Made by a program: the position numbers and the translations under genes. Below are positions 33,276 through 41,814 of a stretch of DNA of 64,000 nt, one piece after another. This DNA comes from Paraplanobispora siamensis (GTDB lineage Bacteria; Actinomycetota; Actinomycetes; Streptosporangiales; Streptosporangiaceae). The notes beneath the pieces are model-generated. The model saw only the letters and a list, made by a program, of their open reading frames with translations. It was not told the DNA's origin and searched no databases. How positions within the stretch are numbered: the first letter of the stretch is position 1; each line of letters starts with the position of its first letter. The DNA is taken from NCBI RefSeq assembly GCF_016863175.1, contig NZ_BOOJ01000022.1:205005-269004 (forward strand). Direction: 5' to 3'.

Positions 33276-34715
33276 TCATCCGACGCGGGCCTTCTCCTCC
33301 TCCTGCTCGAACCGCTCCGCGACCCGCTCGGCGCTCCTGCGGGCCCCGGCACCGGTGGAGACGATCGCGAAGACGAGCACCAGCGCGCCGTACCCGGCCA
33401 GGATCCACCACGCGGCGTGGCTGGCCCGGACGAACCCCGCGCCCAGCGGGCCGCTGAGGGTGGAGGCGACCACCGAGCCGGAGATCGCCACGCCCAGCGC
33501 CTGCCCGACCTGGCGGCTGGTGGAGGCGACCGCCGCGGCGACCCCCGCCTGGGCCAGGGGCATGCCGGAGACCGCCGTGTTGGTGACGGGCGCGTTCACC
33601 ATGCCGAAGCCGAGCCCGAAGACGGCGTAGACCGCCAGGAGTGCCGGGAGCGGCGTGGCGGACGTCACGAAGGTGAGCAGCACGCCGGAGGCCGCCAGCC
33701 CGGCGCCGGCGACCACCAGGGAGGGACGGGGCCCGCGCCGCGCGACGAGCCGCCCCGACAACGGGGCGGCCACCAGCGCGGTCAGCGCCATCGGCAGCGT
33801 GCACAGGCCCGCCTGCAGGGCGCTCAGGCCCCGTACGTTCTGCAGGTAGAGGGTGTTGAGGAACAGGAACCCGCCCAGACCGGCGAAGGCGCTCAGCGCG
33901 ATCACCGCGGCGCCCGAGAAGGGCAGGCTGCGGAAGAACCTCAGGTCGATCAGGGGATCCCGCCGGCGCGGTTCGTAGATCAGCAGGCCCGCGAGCGCGA
34001 CGGCCGCGGCGGCGAAACAGATCAGCGTGGGCGCCGACCCCCAGCCCGCGACAGGCCCCTCGATGATCCCGTAGGTCAGCGTCGCCAGCAGGACGGCGAC
34101 GAGCAGCTGCCCGACCGGATCGATGCGCCGGGGACGCTCGGCCCTGGACTCGGGCACGAAGCGCGCGGTCAGCAGGATCGCCGCCACGCCGACGGGGACG
34201 TTGATCCAGAAGATCGCCCGCCAGCCCACCGGCTCCACCAGCAGCCCTCCGATGAGAGGGCCGAGGGCCATGCTCAGCCCGGCGACCCCCGCCCACACGC
34301 CGATGGCCCGGGCGCGTTCCCCGGGCTCGGTGAAGGTGTTGGTGATGATGGACATCGCCACGGGGTTGAGCATCGACCCCCCGACCGCCTGGACCATCCG
34401 GAAGATCACCAGCCATTCGAGGCTGGGCGCCACGCTGCACAGCAGCGACCCGGCCGAGAAGATCACCAGGCCGATCCGGAAGGTACGGCGGCGGCCGATC
34501 CGGTCGCCGGTCGACCCGGACAGCAGCAGCAGGCTGGCGAGCACGAGCGTGTAGGAGTCGACCGTCCACTGCAGGCCCGACAGCGGGGCGCCCAGGTCGC
34601 GCCCGATCGCGGGCAGGGCGACGTTCACGATGGTGTTGTCGACCGCGACGATCAGCAGGCTCATGCAGCAGATCGCCAGGACGAGCAGGCGCCGACGACG
34701 ACTGATTTCGGACAT
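33276..34715 (-). CDS. MFS drug transporter, DHA2 (14-span) family
   Basis: A 479-residue exporter with 14 predicted hydrophobic segments. Hallmarks are VDNTIVNVALPAIGRDL in span 1 (motif D1), LSGSTGDRIGRRRTF (motif A) and LGPLIGGLLVEPVGWRAIFW (motif C region), typical of EmrB/QacA-type proton antiporters. ATG 34715 is preceded by GGGAGCC. It is divergent from an ECF sigma factor gene with a 116-base shared promoter region, which suggests that the sigma factor may control it. Confidence 0.93.
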   Translation of the reverse strand: MSEISRRRRLLVLAICCMSLLIVAVDNTIVNVALPAIGRDLGAPLSGLQWTVDSYTLVLASLLLLSGSTGDRIGRRRTFRIGLVIFSAGSLLCSVAPSLEWLVIFRMVQAVGGSMLNPVAMSIITNTFTEPGERARAIGVWAGVAGLSMALGPLIGGLLVEPVGWRAIFWINVPVGVAAILLTARFVPESRAERPRRIDPVGQLLVAVLLATLTYGIIEGPVAGWGSAPTLICFAAAAVALAGLLIYEPRRRDPLIDLRFFRSLPFSGAAVIALSAFAGLGGFLFLNTLYLQNVRGLSALQAGLCTLPMALTALVAAPLSGRLVARRGPRPSLVVAGAGLAASGVLLTFVTSATPLPALLAVYAVFGLGFGMVNAPVTNTAVSGMPLAQAGVAAAVASTSRQVGQALGVAISGSVVASTLSGPLGAGFVRASHAAWWILAGYGALVLVFAIVSTGAGARRSAERVAERFEQEEEKARVG

Positions 34716-34831
34716 CCGGCTCCCGTGATCGTGCTTCTCCCCACTCCTATCACGTGGGCACGGTGGCACCTTCCGGGGCCTTCCTCCCGCTTCGTCGCGC
34801 GGAACGCCCGGCGGTTGGTTGACTGGACCCC

Positions 34832-35872
34832 ATGAACGAGATCCAGGCGGAGGACAGCACACTGGTGGACGCCGCCCGCGCGGGGGACGAGTCGGCGTTC
34901 GGCACGCTGGTCGAGCGCCACCGGCGGGAGCTGCGGGTGCACTGCTACCGGATGCTCGGCTCCTTCGAGGAGGCCGAGGACATGGTGCAGGAGACGTTCC
35001 TGCGCGCGTGGCGCGGGCGTGCGGGCTTCGAGGGCCGCTCGACCTTCCGGGCCTGGCTGTACCGCATCGCGACGAACGCCTGCCTGGACTTCCTCGACCG
35101 TCACCCGCGCCGGCCGCTCCCCCGGCAGGCGCCCGTCGTGGAGGGCGGTGCCGTACCGCCGCCGCCCGCACCGCCGTCCGGGCACATCTCCTGGCTGCAG
35201 CCCTATCCCGACCGGCTGCTGGAGCCGGCCGCGCCGAGCGAGGCCGAGCCGGACGCGGCGGTGGTCGCCAAGGAGACGATCGAGCTGGCCTTCCTGGCCG
35301 CCATCCAGCACCTGCCGCCCCGGCAGCGGGCGGTGCTGATCCTGCGGGACGTGGTCGGCCTGCCGGCGCAGGAGACCGCCGCGCTGCTGGAGATGAGCGT
35401 GCCCGCGATCAAGAGCGCGCTGCAGCGGGCCCGGCCGGCGCTGCGCGAGCACCTGCCCGAGCGGCGGTCGGAGTGGGCGCCGTCGTCGGACCCGACCCGG
35501 GAGGAGCGCGCGGTCCTCCAGCGCTACATCGACGCCGTCGAACAGGCCGATCCCGCCGTCCTGGCCGGGATCCTGCGCGACGACGCGTGGCAGTCGATGC
35601 CGCCCCAGCCCATGTGGATCCTGGGCGGGAAGGCGATCGTCGAGGCGTGGCGCCCGGCCATGGTCGGTCCCGAGGCCTGGGGCGACTGGCGCGTCCTGCC
35701 GGTTCACGCCAACCGGCAGCCGGCCGCGGCGGCCTATCTGCGGCGCGCGGGCGAGTCCGTCTACCGGCCCTCGTGGCTCGGCGTCCTGCGGGTCGAGGAC
35801 GGCCTGATCACCCAGATCACGACCTTCGGCGACGAGGTGTTCCCGGCCTTCGGTCTCCCCGCGGAACTGTGA
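34832..35872 (+). CDS. ECF sigma factor with C-terminal SnoaL-like domain
   Basis: A 346-residue sigma factor. Region 2 (FGTLVERHRRELRVHCYRML, EEAEDMVQETFLRAWRG) and region 4 (LPPRQRAVLILRDVVGLPAQ followed by ALLEMSVPAIKSALQRAR) are intact. The insertion ISWLQPYPDRLLE between them is typical of the SigG/SigX5 group (TIGR02960). Residues about 225-346 form a SnoaL/NTF2-like domain that replaces an anti-sigma factor and regulates activity in cis. No anti-sigma gene is present. Divergent from the DHA2 exporter. Confidence 0.92.
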   Translation: MNEIQAEDSTLVDAARAGDESAFGTLVERHRRELRVHCYRMLGSFEEAEDMVQETFLRAWRGRAGFEGRSTFRAWLYRIATNACLDFLDRHPRRPLPRQAPVVEGGAVPPPPAPPSGHISWLQPYPDRLLEPAAPSEAEPDAAVVAKETIELAFLAAIQHLPPRQRAVLILRDVVGLPAQETAALLEMSVPAIKSALQRARPALREHLPERRSEWAPSSDPTREERAVLQRYIDAVEQADPAVLAGILRDDAWQSMPPQPMWILGGKAIVEAWRPAMVGPEAWGDWRVLPVHANRQPAAAAYLRRAGESVYRPSWLGVLRVEDGLITQITTFGDEVFPAFGLPAEL

Positions 35873-36035
35873 CGCACGGCGGCCGCCGGCGGGCCCGTAC
35901 CCGGGACGACGACCCGCCGGGCGGCCCCGCGGCGGGCCGGTCGGCGGCGCCGTGAAAAATCTTTCCCGGGAGCGATTCCTTTTCCGGCGGGTCGCCGTCT
36001 CAACGGTCACATGTCGCATCGCGAAGGGACCGATC

Positions 36036-37163
36036 ATGAACACCGATCTGCAGAAGCAGCTTCAGGAGGCCGCCGACCGGCTGGTGGAGTCCGGTGCGGA
36101 GACGGGCCTGCAGGTGGCCGTCTACCGGCACGGCGAGCAGGTGGCCGACGTGGTCGCGGGCGTGGCCGACACCGCCACCGGCCGTCCGATGACCTCCGAC
36201 ACCCCCGTCTACAGCACCTCGACCGGCAAGGGCGTCACCGCCACCGTGGTGCACGTGCTCGTCGAGCGGGGCGCGCTGTCCTACGACACCCCGATCGCCG
36301 AGCTGTGGCCGGAGTTCGCCGCCCACGGCAAGGGCTCCGCGACCCTGCGCCACGCCCTGACCCACACCCTCGGGGTGCCGGGGGTGCCTGTCGCGACCAC
36401 GCCGGAGGACCTGTGCGACTGGGACAAGATGTGCGCCGCGATCGCCGACGCCACGCCGTGGTGGGAGCCGGGGAGCAAGACCGGCTACCACCCCCAGTCG
36501 TTTGGTTACATCGTCGGCGAGGTCGTACGGCGGGCCACCGGCAAGCCGATCTCGCAGGTGCTCGAGGAGGAGGTGGCCGGGCCGCTGGGCGTGGCCGACG
36601 AGCTGTTCTTCGGCGTCCCCGAGTCCGAGCTGGGCCGCCTGGCCCGGCTGGAGGAGGCGCCGCTTCCGCCGGGGATGCCCGAGGTGTCCCCCGAGATGTT
36701 CGCGGACATCCCGTTCTTCAGGGTCGTGGACGGCTACACGGCGGCGCCGATGGCCGCGATGCCCGACGCCGCCTTCGGCAACCGCCCGGACGTCCTGACC
36801 TCCGACATCCCGGCGGGCGGCACCATGACGGCCCGCGCGGTGGCCCGGATGTACGCCGCGCTCATGGACGAGGTGGACGGCGTACGGCTGGTCTCCCCCG
36901 AACGGCTCCGTGAGGTCACCGCGGTGGCGTTCACCGGCATGGACGAGGTCGCCGGCTTCCCCGCCACCCGGGCCCTGGGGTACGCCCTCGGCGCCAGCGA
37001 GCAGCTCAGCAGCCCCACCCTGTTCGGCATGTCCGGCAGCGGCGGGACCGCCGCCTACGCCGACGCCGCCACCCGGACCGCGTTCGCTTTGATCAAGAAC
37101 CGGGTCTCCTCCGGGGACTACGGCACCTTCGACCACATCGGCCGGATCGTCATGAACGGCTGA
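36036..37163 (+). CDS. Beta-lactamase-family serine hydrolase (EstB-like)
   Basis: A 375-residue intracellular esterase/hydrolase of the class C beta-lactamase superfamily. The nucleophile motif is Ser62-Thr-Gly-Lys65; Tyr151 (GYHPQSFGYIVGEVV) takes the place of the YxN tyrosine, and the third motif is the glycine-rich GMSGSGGTAAY near the end. No signal peptide, which favours an esterase over a true beta-lactamase. ATG 36036 follows gaaggga; the frame extends upstream to 35952 without a ribosome site. Substrate unknown. Confidence 0.92.
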   Translation: MNTDLQKQLQEAADRLVESGAETGLQVAVYRHGEQVADVVAGVADTATGRPMTSDTPVYSTSTGKGVTATVVHVLVERGALSYDTPIAELWPEFAAHGKGSATLRHALTHTLGVPGVPVATTPEDLCDWDKMCAAIADATPWWEPGSKTGYHPQSFGYIVGEVVRRATGKPISQVLEEEVAGPLGVADELFFGVPESELGRLARLEEAPLPPGMPEVSPEMFADIPFFRVVDGYTAAPMAAMPDAAFGNRPDVLTSDIPAGGTMTARAVARMYAALMDEVDGVRLVSPERLREVTAVAFTGMDEVAGFPATRALGYALGASEQLSSPTLFGMSGSGGTAAYADAATRTAFALIKNRVSSGDYGTFDHIGRIVMNG

Positions 37164-37284
37164 CCGCTCCGGCCGCCCTCTTCCCCGGGGCCGTGCCCGC
37201 CCCGGGCGATGACCTAGGGTCGGTCCTTCGGGTGATGTCGGTGATGTCGGTGACGTCACCGCGCAGACAACGGAGGACCCTCGC

Positions 37285-38436
37285 ATGTTCGACAACCTCG
37301 ACGTCGAAGAGCTGCGGCGCCGGCCCATGGCGAAGTGGGCCGGCGCCGGACCCGGAGTGCTCCCCGCCTGGGTCGCCGACATGGACTACCCCGTCGCGGC
37401 GCCGGTGCGTGCGGCGCTCCTGCGGGAGATCGACACCGGCCTGGGCTACCCGCTCTGGGACGACCGGCCCGAGGCGAACCCGCTCAGGGAGGCCTTCACC
37501 GAGCGGATGACGCGCCTGTACGGCTTCCGCCCCGACCCCTCGCACGTCCGGGTGTTCACGGAACTGATCCAGGCGCTGCAGGTGGTGCTGCACGTCGCGA
37601 CCAGGCCGGGGGACGCCGTGGCGATTCACACGCCCGCCTACCCGCCGTTCCTGAAGACCCTGACGGACATGGACCGCCGGCTGGTCCCCGTCCCGATGAC
37701 CGACGACGGCGACGGCTGGTCCTTCGACCCGGACCGGCTGGCCGACGACGTGGCCCGCCACGGCTGCCGGGCGCTGGTGCTGGTCAACCCGCACAACCCC
37801 ACCGGCCGGGTGCTGACCCGCGACGAGCTCGGCGGGATCGCGGAGATCGCCGCCCGCCACGACCTCCTCGTCATCTCCGACGAGATCCACTCCGAACTGG
37901 TCCACGAGCCGAACCGGCACATCCCGTTCGCCTCGCTGAACGAGGAGGCCGCCGGCCGTACCGTCACGCTGACCTCCGCCAGCAAGGCCTTCAACCTGGC
38001 GGGGCTGCGCTGCTCCGTCGCCCACATCGGGGACGGGCGCGTACGCGAGGCGCTGCGGGCCCAGCCGCCCCTGCTGTTCGGCGAGGTGAGCAACCTCAGC
38101 GTGCTGGCCACGCTGGCCGCGTGGCGGGAGGGCGACGCCTGGCTGGCCGAGGCCCGGGAGACCCTCGCCCGCAACCGCGGTCTGGTCGCCGGATCGCTGC
38201 CCGCCGGGATCCGCCACCACAGCCCCGAGGGGGGCTACCTGGCCTGGCTGGACTGCCGCGGACTCGGCCTCGGCCCCGACCCGGCGGCGTTCTTCCTCGA
38301 CGAGGCCGGGGTCATGCTCAGCCACGGCCCCGCCTTCGGCCCGGGAGGAGAGGGATTCGCCCGGCTGAACTTCGCCACCTCGGGACCGATCCTCGAAGAG
38401 ATCCTGCGCCGCATGCGCAAGGCCGTGGACGGCTGA
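37285..38436 (+). CDS. MalY/PatB-family cystathionine beta-lyase or aminotransferase
   Basis: A 383-residue fold-type I pyridoxal-phosphate enzyme. The Schiff-base lysine is Lys234 (SASKAFNLAGLR), the cofactor aspartate is Asp199 (ISDEIHSELV), and NPHNPTGR is conserved. SDEIHSELV with SASKAFN is the MalY/PatB signature, pointing to C-S lyase activity on cystathionine or related S-conjugates rather than ordinary transamination. A -10 TAGGGT (37215-37220) gives a leader of about 60 bases that contains a 9-base repeat (GTGATGTCG). Standalone gene. Confidence 0.93.
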   Translation: MFDNLDVEELRRRPMAKWAGAGPGVLPAWVADMDYPVAAPVRAALLREIDTGLGYPLWDDRPEANPLREAFTERMTRLYGFRPDPSHVRVFTELIQALQVVLHVATRPGDAVAIHTPAYPPFLKTLTDMDRRLVPVPMTDDGDGWSFDPDRLADDVARHGCRALVLVNPHNPTGRVLTRDELGGIAEIAARHDLLVISDEIHSELVHEPNRHIPFASLNEEAAGRTVTLTSASKAFNLAGLRCSVAHIGDGRVREALRAQPPLLFGEVSNLSVLATLAAWREGDAWLAEARETLARNRGLVAGSLPAGIRHHSPEGGYLAWLDCRGLGLGPDPAAFFLDEAGVMLSHGPAFGPGGEGFARLNFATSGPILEEILRRMRKAVDG

Positions 38437-38500
38437 GGCCGCGTCTCCTCCGGGGGGTCATGGCCGCACCGGACCGCGCCACGCCGTACCGGACCGCACC

Positions 38501-38556
38501 GGGCCGCGTCGTACCGGGCCGCGTCGTACCGGGCCGCGTCGTACCGGGCCGCGACC
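38501..38556. repeat. 15-base tandem repeat in a gene-free stretch
   Basis: GGGCCGCGTCGTACC is repeated at 38501, 38516 and 38531, followed by a partial copy, and preceded by degenerate GGACCGCACC-like units from about 38469. It lies in the 322-base gap 38437-38758, where I see no credible gene. The rest of the gap is plain GC-rich sequence. Confidence 0.8.
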
Positions 38557-38758
38557 GTGCTCCCGGCAACGGTCGCGCGGTCCTCCCGGCGGCGTACGCA
38601 CTGCCCCTGACGGCGCATCCGCGGCCGCTCCGCCTGCGACCGCGGTAGCGCCTCCCGTCGACCAAAGTCACCGGTCACCGGACTGTTCGGCCGAGGTGCC
38701 CGCGGAGGGATGTCACGAAGATCCTCCTATCGACATCCGTCCCCGTCAGGAGCAGCGC

Positions 38759-39403
38759 GTGACCACCCGTTCCCCGGCCGATTCCATCGTCCGGCAGGAG
38801 ACCCCCCCGAGGCTGGCCGTCCCCCGCCTCGCCGCCCTGACGCTCGTCCCCGTGGTGCTCGCCGTGGCGGGCCTGTTCCATCCCCACCACCTGACCCAGG
38901 ACACCGCCGGGCGATGGATCGCCCTGCACCTGCTGCTCCTGCCGCTGTTCCCCCTGCTGGCGGGGTCTCCGCTGCTGCTCCTGCGCGGGCTGACGGGCCG
39001 ATGGGCGACGACCGCGCGCGTGGGCTGCCTCGTGTACGCGGTCTTCTACACGAGCCTCGACGCGATCGCCGGGGTCGCCTACGGCACGATGGTGGCCACC
39101 GCCGACGACCCGGTGGCCCTGAGCCGTACGGGCCCGGCCCTCGACGTCGTCGGCGGAACACTGGGATTCATCGGCGCGGCGGGCTTCCTGCTGGCATCCG
39201 TGGCGACGACCAAGGCCCTGGCCGCCCGGTACGGCGGCCGGCGGGTGGCGACCGGCGGCACGATCCTGATCGCCGCCTCCGTCGTGTGGCTGGGCAGTCA
39301 CATCTACTGGCCCGAAGGCGTGATCACCGTACTCGCCATCGGATCGGGATTCGCACTGCTCTGCATCGCCACCGGCGGCCCCGTGATGGCACGATCGAGA
39401 TGA
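38759..39403 (+). CDS. Integral membrane protein, function unknown
   Basis: A 214-residue protein with about six hydrophobic segments: LAALTLVPVVLAVAGLF, WIALHLLLLPLFPLLAGSPL, a CLVYAVFYTSLDAIAGVAYG segment, TLGFIGAAGFLLASVA, TILIAASVVWLGSHIYW and VITVLAIGSGFALLC. GTG 38759 follows gtcaggagc. Resembles the many uncharacterised six-span actinobacterial membrane proteins; no motif indicates transport or catalysis. The next gene starts 21 bases later on the same strand. Confidence 0.8.
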   Translation: MTTRSPADSIVRQETPPRLAVPRLAALTLVPVVLAVAGLFHPHHLTQDTAGRWIALHLLLLPLFPLLAGSPLLLLRGLTGRWATTARVGCLVYAVFYTSLDAIAGVAYGTMVATADDPVALSRTGPALDVVGGTLGFIGAAGFLLASVATTKALAARYGGRRVATGGTILIAASVVWLGSHIYWPEGVITVLAIGSGFALLCIATGGPVMARSR

Positions 39404-39424
39404 TCGACGACGGGAGGCGGGGGC

Positions 39425-40144
39425 GTGGGGCGCTGGAGACCGAAGCCGATACATCTGCTCACGCTCCTGGCGTGCCTCGTCTGCGACCTGGTGGCGCCGC
39501 TGTACCTCGTCAGGAATGACGAGGGGTTCCTCGCCCTCCTCATGTTCCTGGCCTGGATGGCCGGCTTGCTGGCGGCGCCGGTCCTGCTGTTCCTGCTGCT
39601 CTACGCGGGCGGCCGCAAGAGATGGGCCGTCCCTGTGGCGGCGGCGCAGTTCGTCCTCGGCCTCGTCACTTTCGCCGGCGGGGCCCAGCCTCTGCACGCC
39701 GTCTACCTGACCGTCCTGGGCCGGCCGGTCGAGGCCGTCGTCGCGGACTCGGCCCGCGAATGCGGCCACCACGTGACCGGCCAGGCCGCCGAGATCGGTC
39801 CCTACGTCTGCACGGCCACCCTGGAGCTCGTACGGCCTGACGGCGAGGCGGTGGCCGGCGGCGGGATGCACGGCAACGAGTTCGCGGACGCCCGGCTGGA
39901 GGCCGCCATGACCGACGGGAACCCGGCGGACTCGATCACCGTCCTGGAGGACCCGCTCGGCCTGGTGAGCCCTCGCACCGCCGATCCCGCCACCGGACGG
40001 CCCGACATCGGCGACTTCGGGCGCATCCACGCCGTGGTCCTCGTGATCTGCTGGATCGTGTTCGCCGGAAGCCTCGCCGCAGCCCTCGTCACCGGCCGCC
40101 GCCGGCCCCGGACGGAGTCCCCCGTCGGCGACGAAACCGCCTGA
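39425..40144 (+). CDS. Membrane protein with internal soluble domain, function unknown
   Basis: A 239-residue protein with three N-terminal hydrophobic segments (LLTLLACLVCDLVAPLYLV, ALLMFLAWMAGLLAAPVLLF, AVPVAAAQFVLGLVTFAGG), a soluble part of about 110 residues containing two cysteines (ECGHHV, YVCTATLELV), and a last span AVVLVICWIVFAGSLAAAL. The two cysteines could form an extracellular disulfide. GTG 39425 has ggaggcgggg ahead of it. Likely co-transcribed with the preceding membrane protein. Confidence 0.8.
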   Translation: MGRWRPKPIHLLTLLACLVCDLVAPLYLVRNDEGFLALLMFLAWMAGLLAAPVLLFLLLYAGGRKRWAVPVAAAQFVLGLVTFAGGAQPLHAVYLTVLGRPVEAVVADSARECGHHVTGQAAEIGPYVCTATLELVRPDGEAVAGGGMHGNEFADARLEAAMTDGNPADSITVLEDPLGLVSPRTADPATGRPDIGDFGRIHAVVLVICWIVFAGSLAAALVTGRRRPRTESPVGDETA

Positions 40145-40217
40145 ACCAGCGCCGCGACGCCGGACGGATCACTCACGGGCAACTGGAGCCCTGTTTCTCC
40201 GAGGGCCGGGAGGACGC

Positions 40218-40463
40218 CTACGGCACCGCCGGCACCGTCACGACCTCGATCCACCCGTCGTCGATGCCCGTCACGTAACCGGCGGCCTTCCCCTCCGGCC
40301 CCAGGCCGACCTCCGGCTCCGCCTCCGCGTCTACGGCCAGGAGGAACACCGTCGTCTGCTCGCAAGCGGCAGATCGCCAACGGCCGTAGGTCCGGAAGTC
40401 GTCCACCTTCGAGTCCTCGATGAACCCGACCAGCCGCCGCCGGTGGTACACGGAAACGTCCAT
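40218..40463 (-). CDS. Hypothetical 81-residue protein
   Basis: A short soluble protein beginning MDVSVYHRRRLVGFIEDSKV and ending GWIEVVTVPAVP. Codon use is normal for the genome but no family is recognised. It starts about 90 bases before a perfect hairpin that ends the displaced permease fragment, so it is the next gene on that strand. The 3' end lies in an 18-of-19-base match (40209-40227) to sequence at 40759-40777, hinting at a rearrangement around it. Confidence 0.6.
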   Translation of the reverse strand: MDVSVYHRRRLVGFIEDSKVDDFRTYGRWRSAACEQTTVFLLAVDAEAEPEVGLGPEGKAAGYVTGIDDGWIEVVTVPAVP

Positions 40464-40551
40464 GCCGCCCTTTCCACCCCGGCGGCCTATCCAGATCGAT
40501 CAAGGCCACCTCGGGTTCCCCGCCCCCTGGATCGAGGGCCGGACAAAACGA

Positions 40552-40593
40552 AAGGCCGTCGTGGCGACCGGCTTCGGTCGCCACGACGGCCTT
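40552..40593 (-). terminator. Terminator copy behind the permease fragment
   Basis: AAGGCCGTCGTGGCGACCG and its exact complement form a 19-base perfect stem with loop GCTT. It is the displaced copy of the hairpin at 41767-41808; offset 1215 bases. The flanking A-rich side makes it work in either direction. Confidence 0.85.
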
Positions 40594-40599
40594 CACCGC

Positions 40600-40762
40600 T
40601 CAGGCCAGGCCCAGCAGGACCTTGATGGGGCCGAGGGCGAAGTACAGGACGAACAGCGCCGCGACCACCCACATCAGCGGGTGGACCTCGCGGGCCTTGC
40701 CCTTGACCAGCTTGATCAGGACGTAGGTGACGAAGCCCGCGCCGATTCCGTTGGCGATGGAG
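40600..40762 (-). pseudogene. Displaced 3' end of the NCS2 permease gene
   Basis: This stretch encodes the last 53 residues of the NCS2 permease (from IANGIGAGFVTYVLIKLVKG through ALGPIKVLLGLA to the stop), nearly identical to the intact gene at 41815; one visible change is Val for Leu in GPIK(V/L)LLGL. The match to 41767-41977 is collinear without gaps and ends abruptly at 40762. There is no start codon. It is a segmental duplication including the terminator, now 1.2 kb from its source. Confidence 0.9.
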
Positions 40763-40893
40763 GCCGCCTACGGCACCCGCCCCGTTGACAGCATTGACTT
40801 CGACGGTTCCAGCTCATCCCGCCATCGTGGATCGACTCCCATGATCCGCAGGACAGGTCTCGGCGGCCGGAACTCCCCACCCGTCATGCCCGT

Positions 40894-40912
40894 TGATCAC
40901 CTATGTAGATCA
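40894..40912. promoter_or_regulatory. Palindrome over a TATGTA -10
   Basis: TGATC-acctatgta-GATCA is a perfect 5-base inverted repeat with a 9-base spacer holding TATGTA, a good -10. It lies about 40 bases before the start of the membrane protein at 40952 and is the likely promoter/operator of that gene. Confidence 0.4.
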
Positions 40913-40951
40913 TCCCGCGACGGGAGGCCCTACGTGGAGGAGACATGGCGG

Positions 40952-41410
40952 GTGAGCCTTGTGGGAAGGATCGCCGGCGTCTGCGGATTCCTGGTACTGC
41001 TCAGCCTGCTCATCCTCGTCACAGTGCTTCTGATCTCCGGTTTCGAGGTGGCCCCGGTCGTCACCGTGCTCGGCCTGGTGGGGATCATCCCGCTGATGGG
41101 CGCCCTCGGTGTGCGGTGCCTGTTGCAGAGCGTCCGTCCCTGGATACGGCTGACCGATGGAGCGGTAATCGTCCGCAACCCTCTGTCGACGCACCGGATC
41201 CTCCTCACCCAGATCGCGTCGATCTCAGCACGCGACGACGGCATCGCGATCGAGACGGACTCCGGGAGAACCGTCTCAGCCTGGGCCGTACAGAAATCGA
41301 ACCTGGCGATGTGGCTGGGATGGCACACGCGGGCAGACCGTGTCGTCGACCGGCTCCGGGAGGCGGTGGTCACCACCCGCGGCACGGCAGACATGACGCC
41401 GGAGACATGA
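40952..41410 (+). CDS. Two-span membrane protein with PH-like domain
   Basis: A 152-residue protein: two N-terminal spans (about residues 4-27 and 31-53), then a soluble domain of about 90 residues (WIRLTDGAVIVRNPLSTHRI, ISARDDGIAIETDSG) that has the strand pattern of bacterial PH (bPH) domains. GTG 40952 is chosen because ggaggag lies about 9 bases upstream; the open frame before it includes duplicated permease sequence. G+C is lower than the genome average, as in its neighbour at 41475, which suggests recent arrival between the two permease copies. Confidence 0.8.
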   Translation: MSLVGRIAGVCGFLVLLSLLILVTVLLISGFEVAPVVTVLGLVGIIPLMGALGVRCLLQSVRPWIRLTDGAVIVRNPLSTHRILLTQIASISARDDGIAIETDSGRTVSAWAVQKSNLAMWLGWHTRADRVVDRLREAVVTTRGTADMTPET

Positions 41411-41474
41411 GAGACCTCGCAATGGGGTCCGCCGCTGGGCACTCATCTGCGGACGACGGCATCGAAGGAGGGGC

Positions 41475-41768
41475 GTGGTGCGTCGTGTGGGGAAGTTCAT
41501 CGCGGAGCTCGTCGGAGAGGTCGCTTTCGAGGGCTTCGTCTTCGTCGTGGGGTTGGCCGTGCTCTGGGGAGGCCTGAAGCTTCTCGGAGTACCGTGGCCA
41601 ATCGACCGGATTATGGCAGCTGACGAATCCATCCCGCTGTTCGGCAGCGTCATCTGGGTCATCGGCTTCGCTGTCGTCGCCGCTCTGGCGATATCCGTCG
41701 GATGGCTGCTGCATCTGGCTCGCACGAAGAGGCGGACGCAGGACAGCGAAGCGTCACATGAGTCCTAA
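41475..41768 (+). CDS. Small membrane protein
   Basis: A 97-residue protein with two hydrophobic segments (about residues 15-38 and 58-79) and a charged C-terminal tail (LARTKRRTQDSEASHES). The start is one of two adjacent GTG codons at 41475/41478 behind gaaggagggg. Its stop runs into the terminator hairpin of the opposing permease gene, so transcription of both converges there. No family recognised. Confidence 0.75.
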   Translation: MVRRVGKFIAELVGEVAFEGFVFVVGLAVLWGGLKLLGVPWPIDRIMAADESIPLFGSVIWVIGFAVVAALAISVGWLLHLARTKRRTQDSEASHES

Positions 41769-41808
41769 GGCCGTCATGGTGACCGGCTGCAGTCACCATG
41801 ACGGCCTT
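41767..41808 (-). terminator. Terminator of the NCS2 permease gene
   Basis: AAGGCCGTCATGGTGAC and GTCACCATGACGGCCTT give a 17-base perfect stem. Compared with the copy at 40552 the stem carries two compensating base-pair changes and one uncompensated change near the loop. It also serves the convergent small gene ending at 41768. Confidence 0.85.
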
Positions 41809-41814
41809 CAGTGA

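Noticed and set aside
37232..37262. Nine-base repeat GTGATGTCG in the leader of the PatB-like gene as a riboswitch
   Set aside because: Too short and no conserved fold; a simple repeat is enough to explain it.
38501..38556. Possible CRISPR-like array
   Set aside because: The 15-base units are head to tail without spacers and no cas genes are present.
40785..40790. Perfect TTGACA as a -35 box
   Set aside because: No -10 lies 16-19 bases downstream; the nearest good -10 (40902) is too far.
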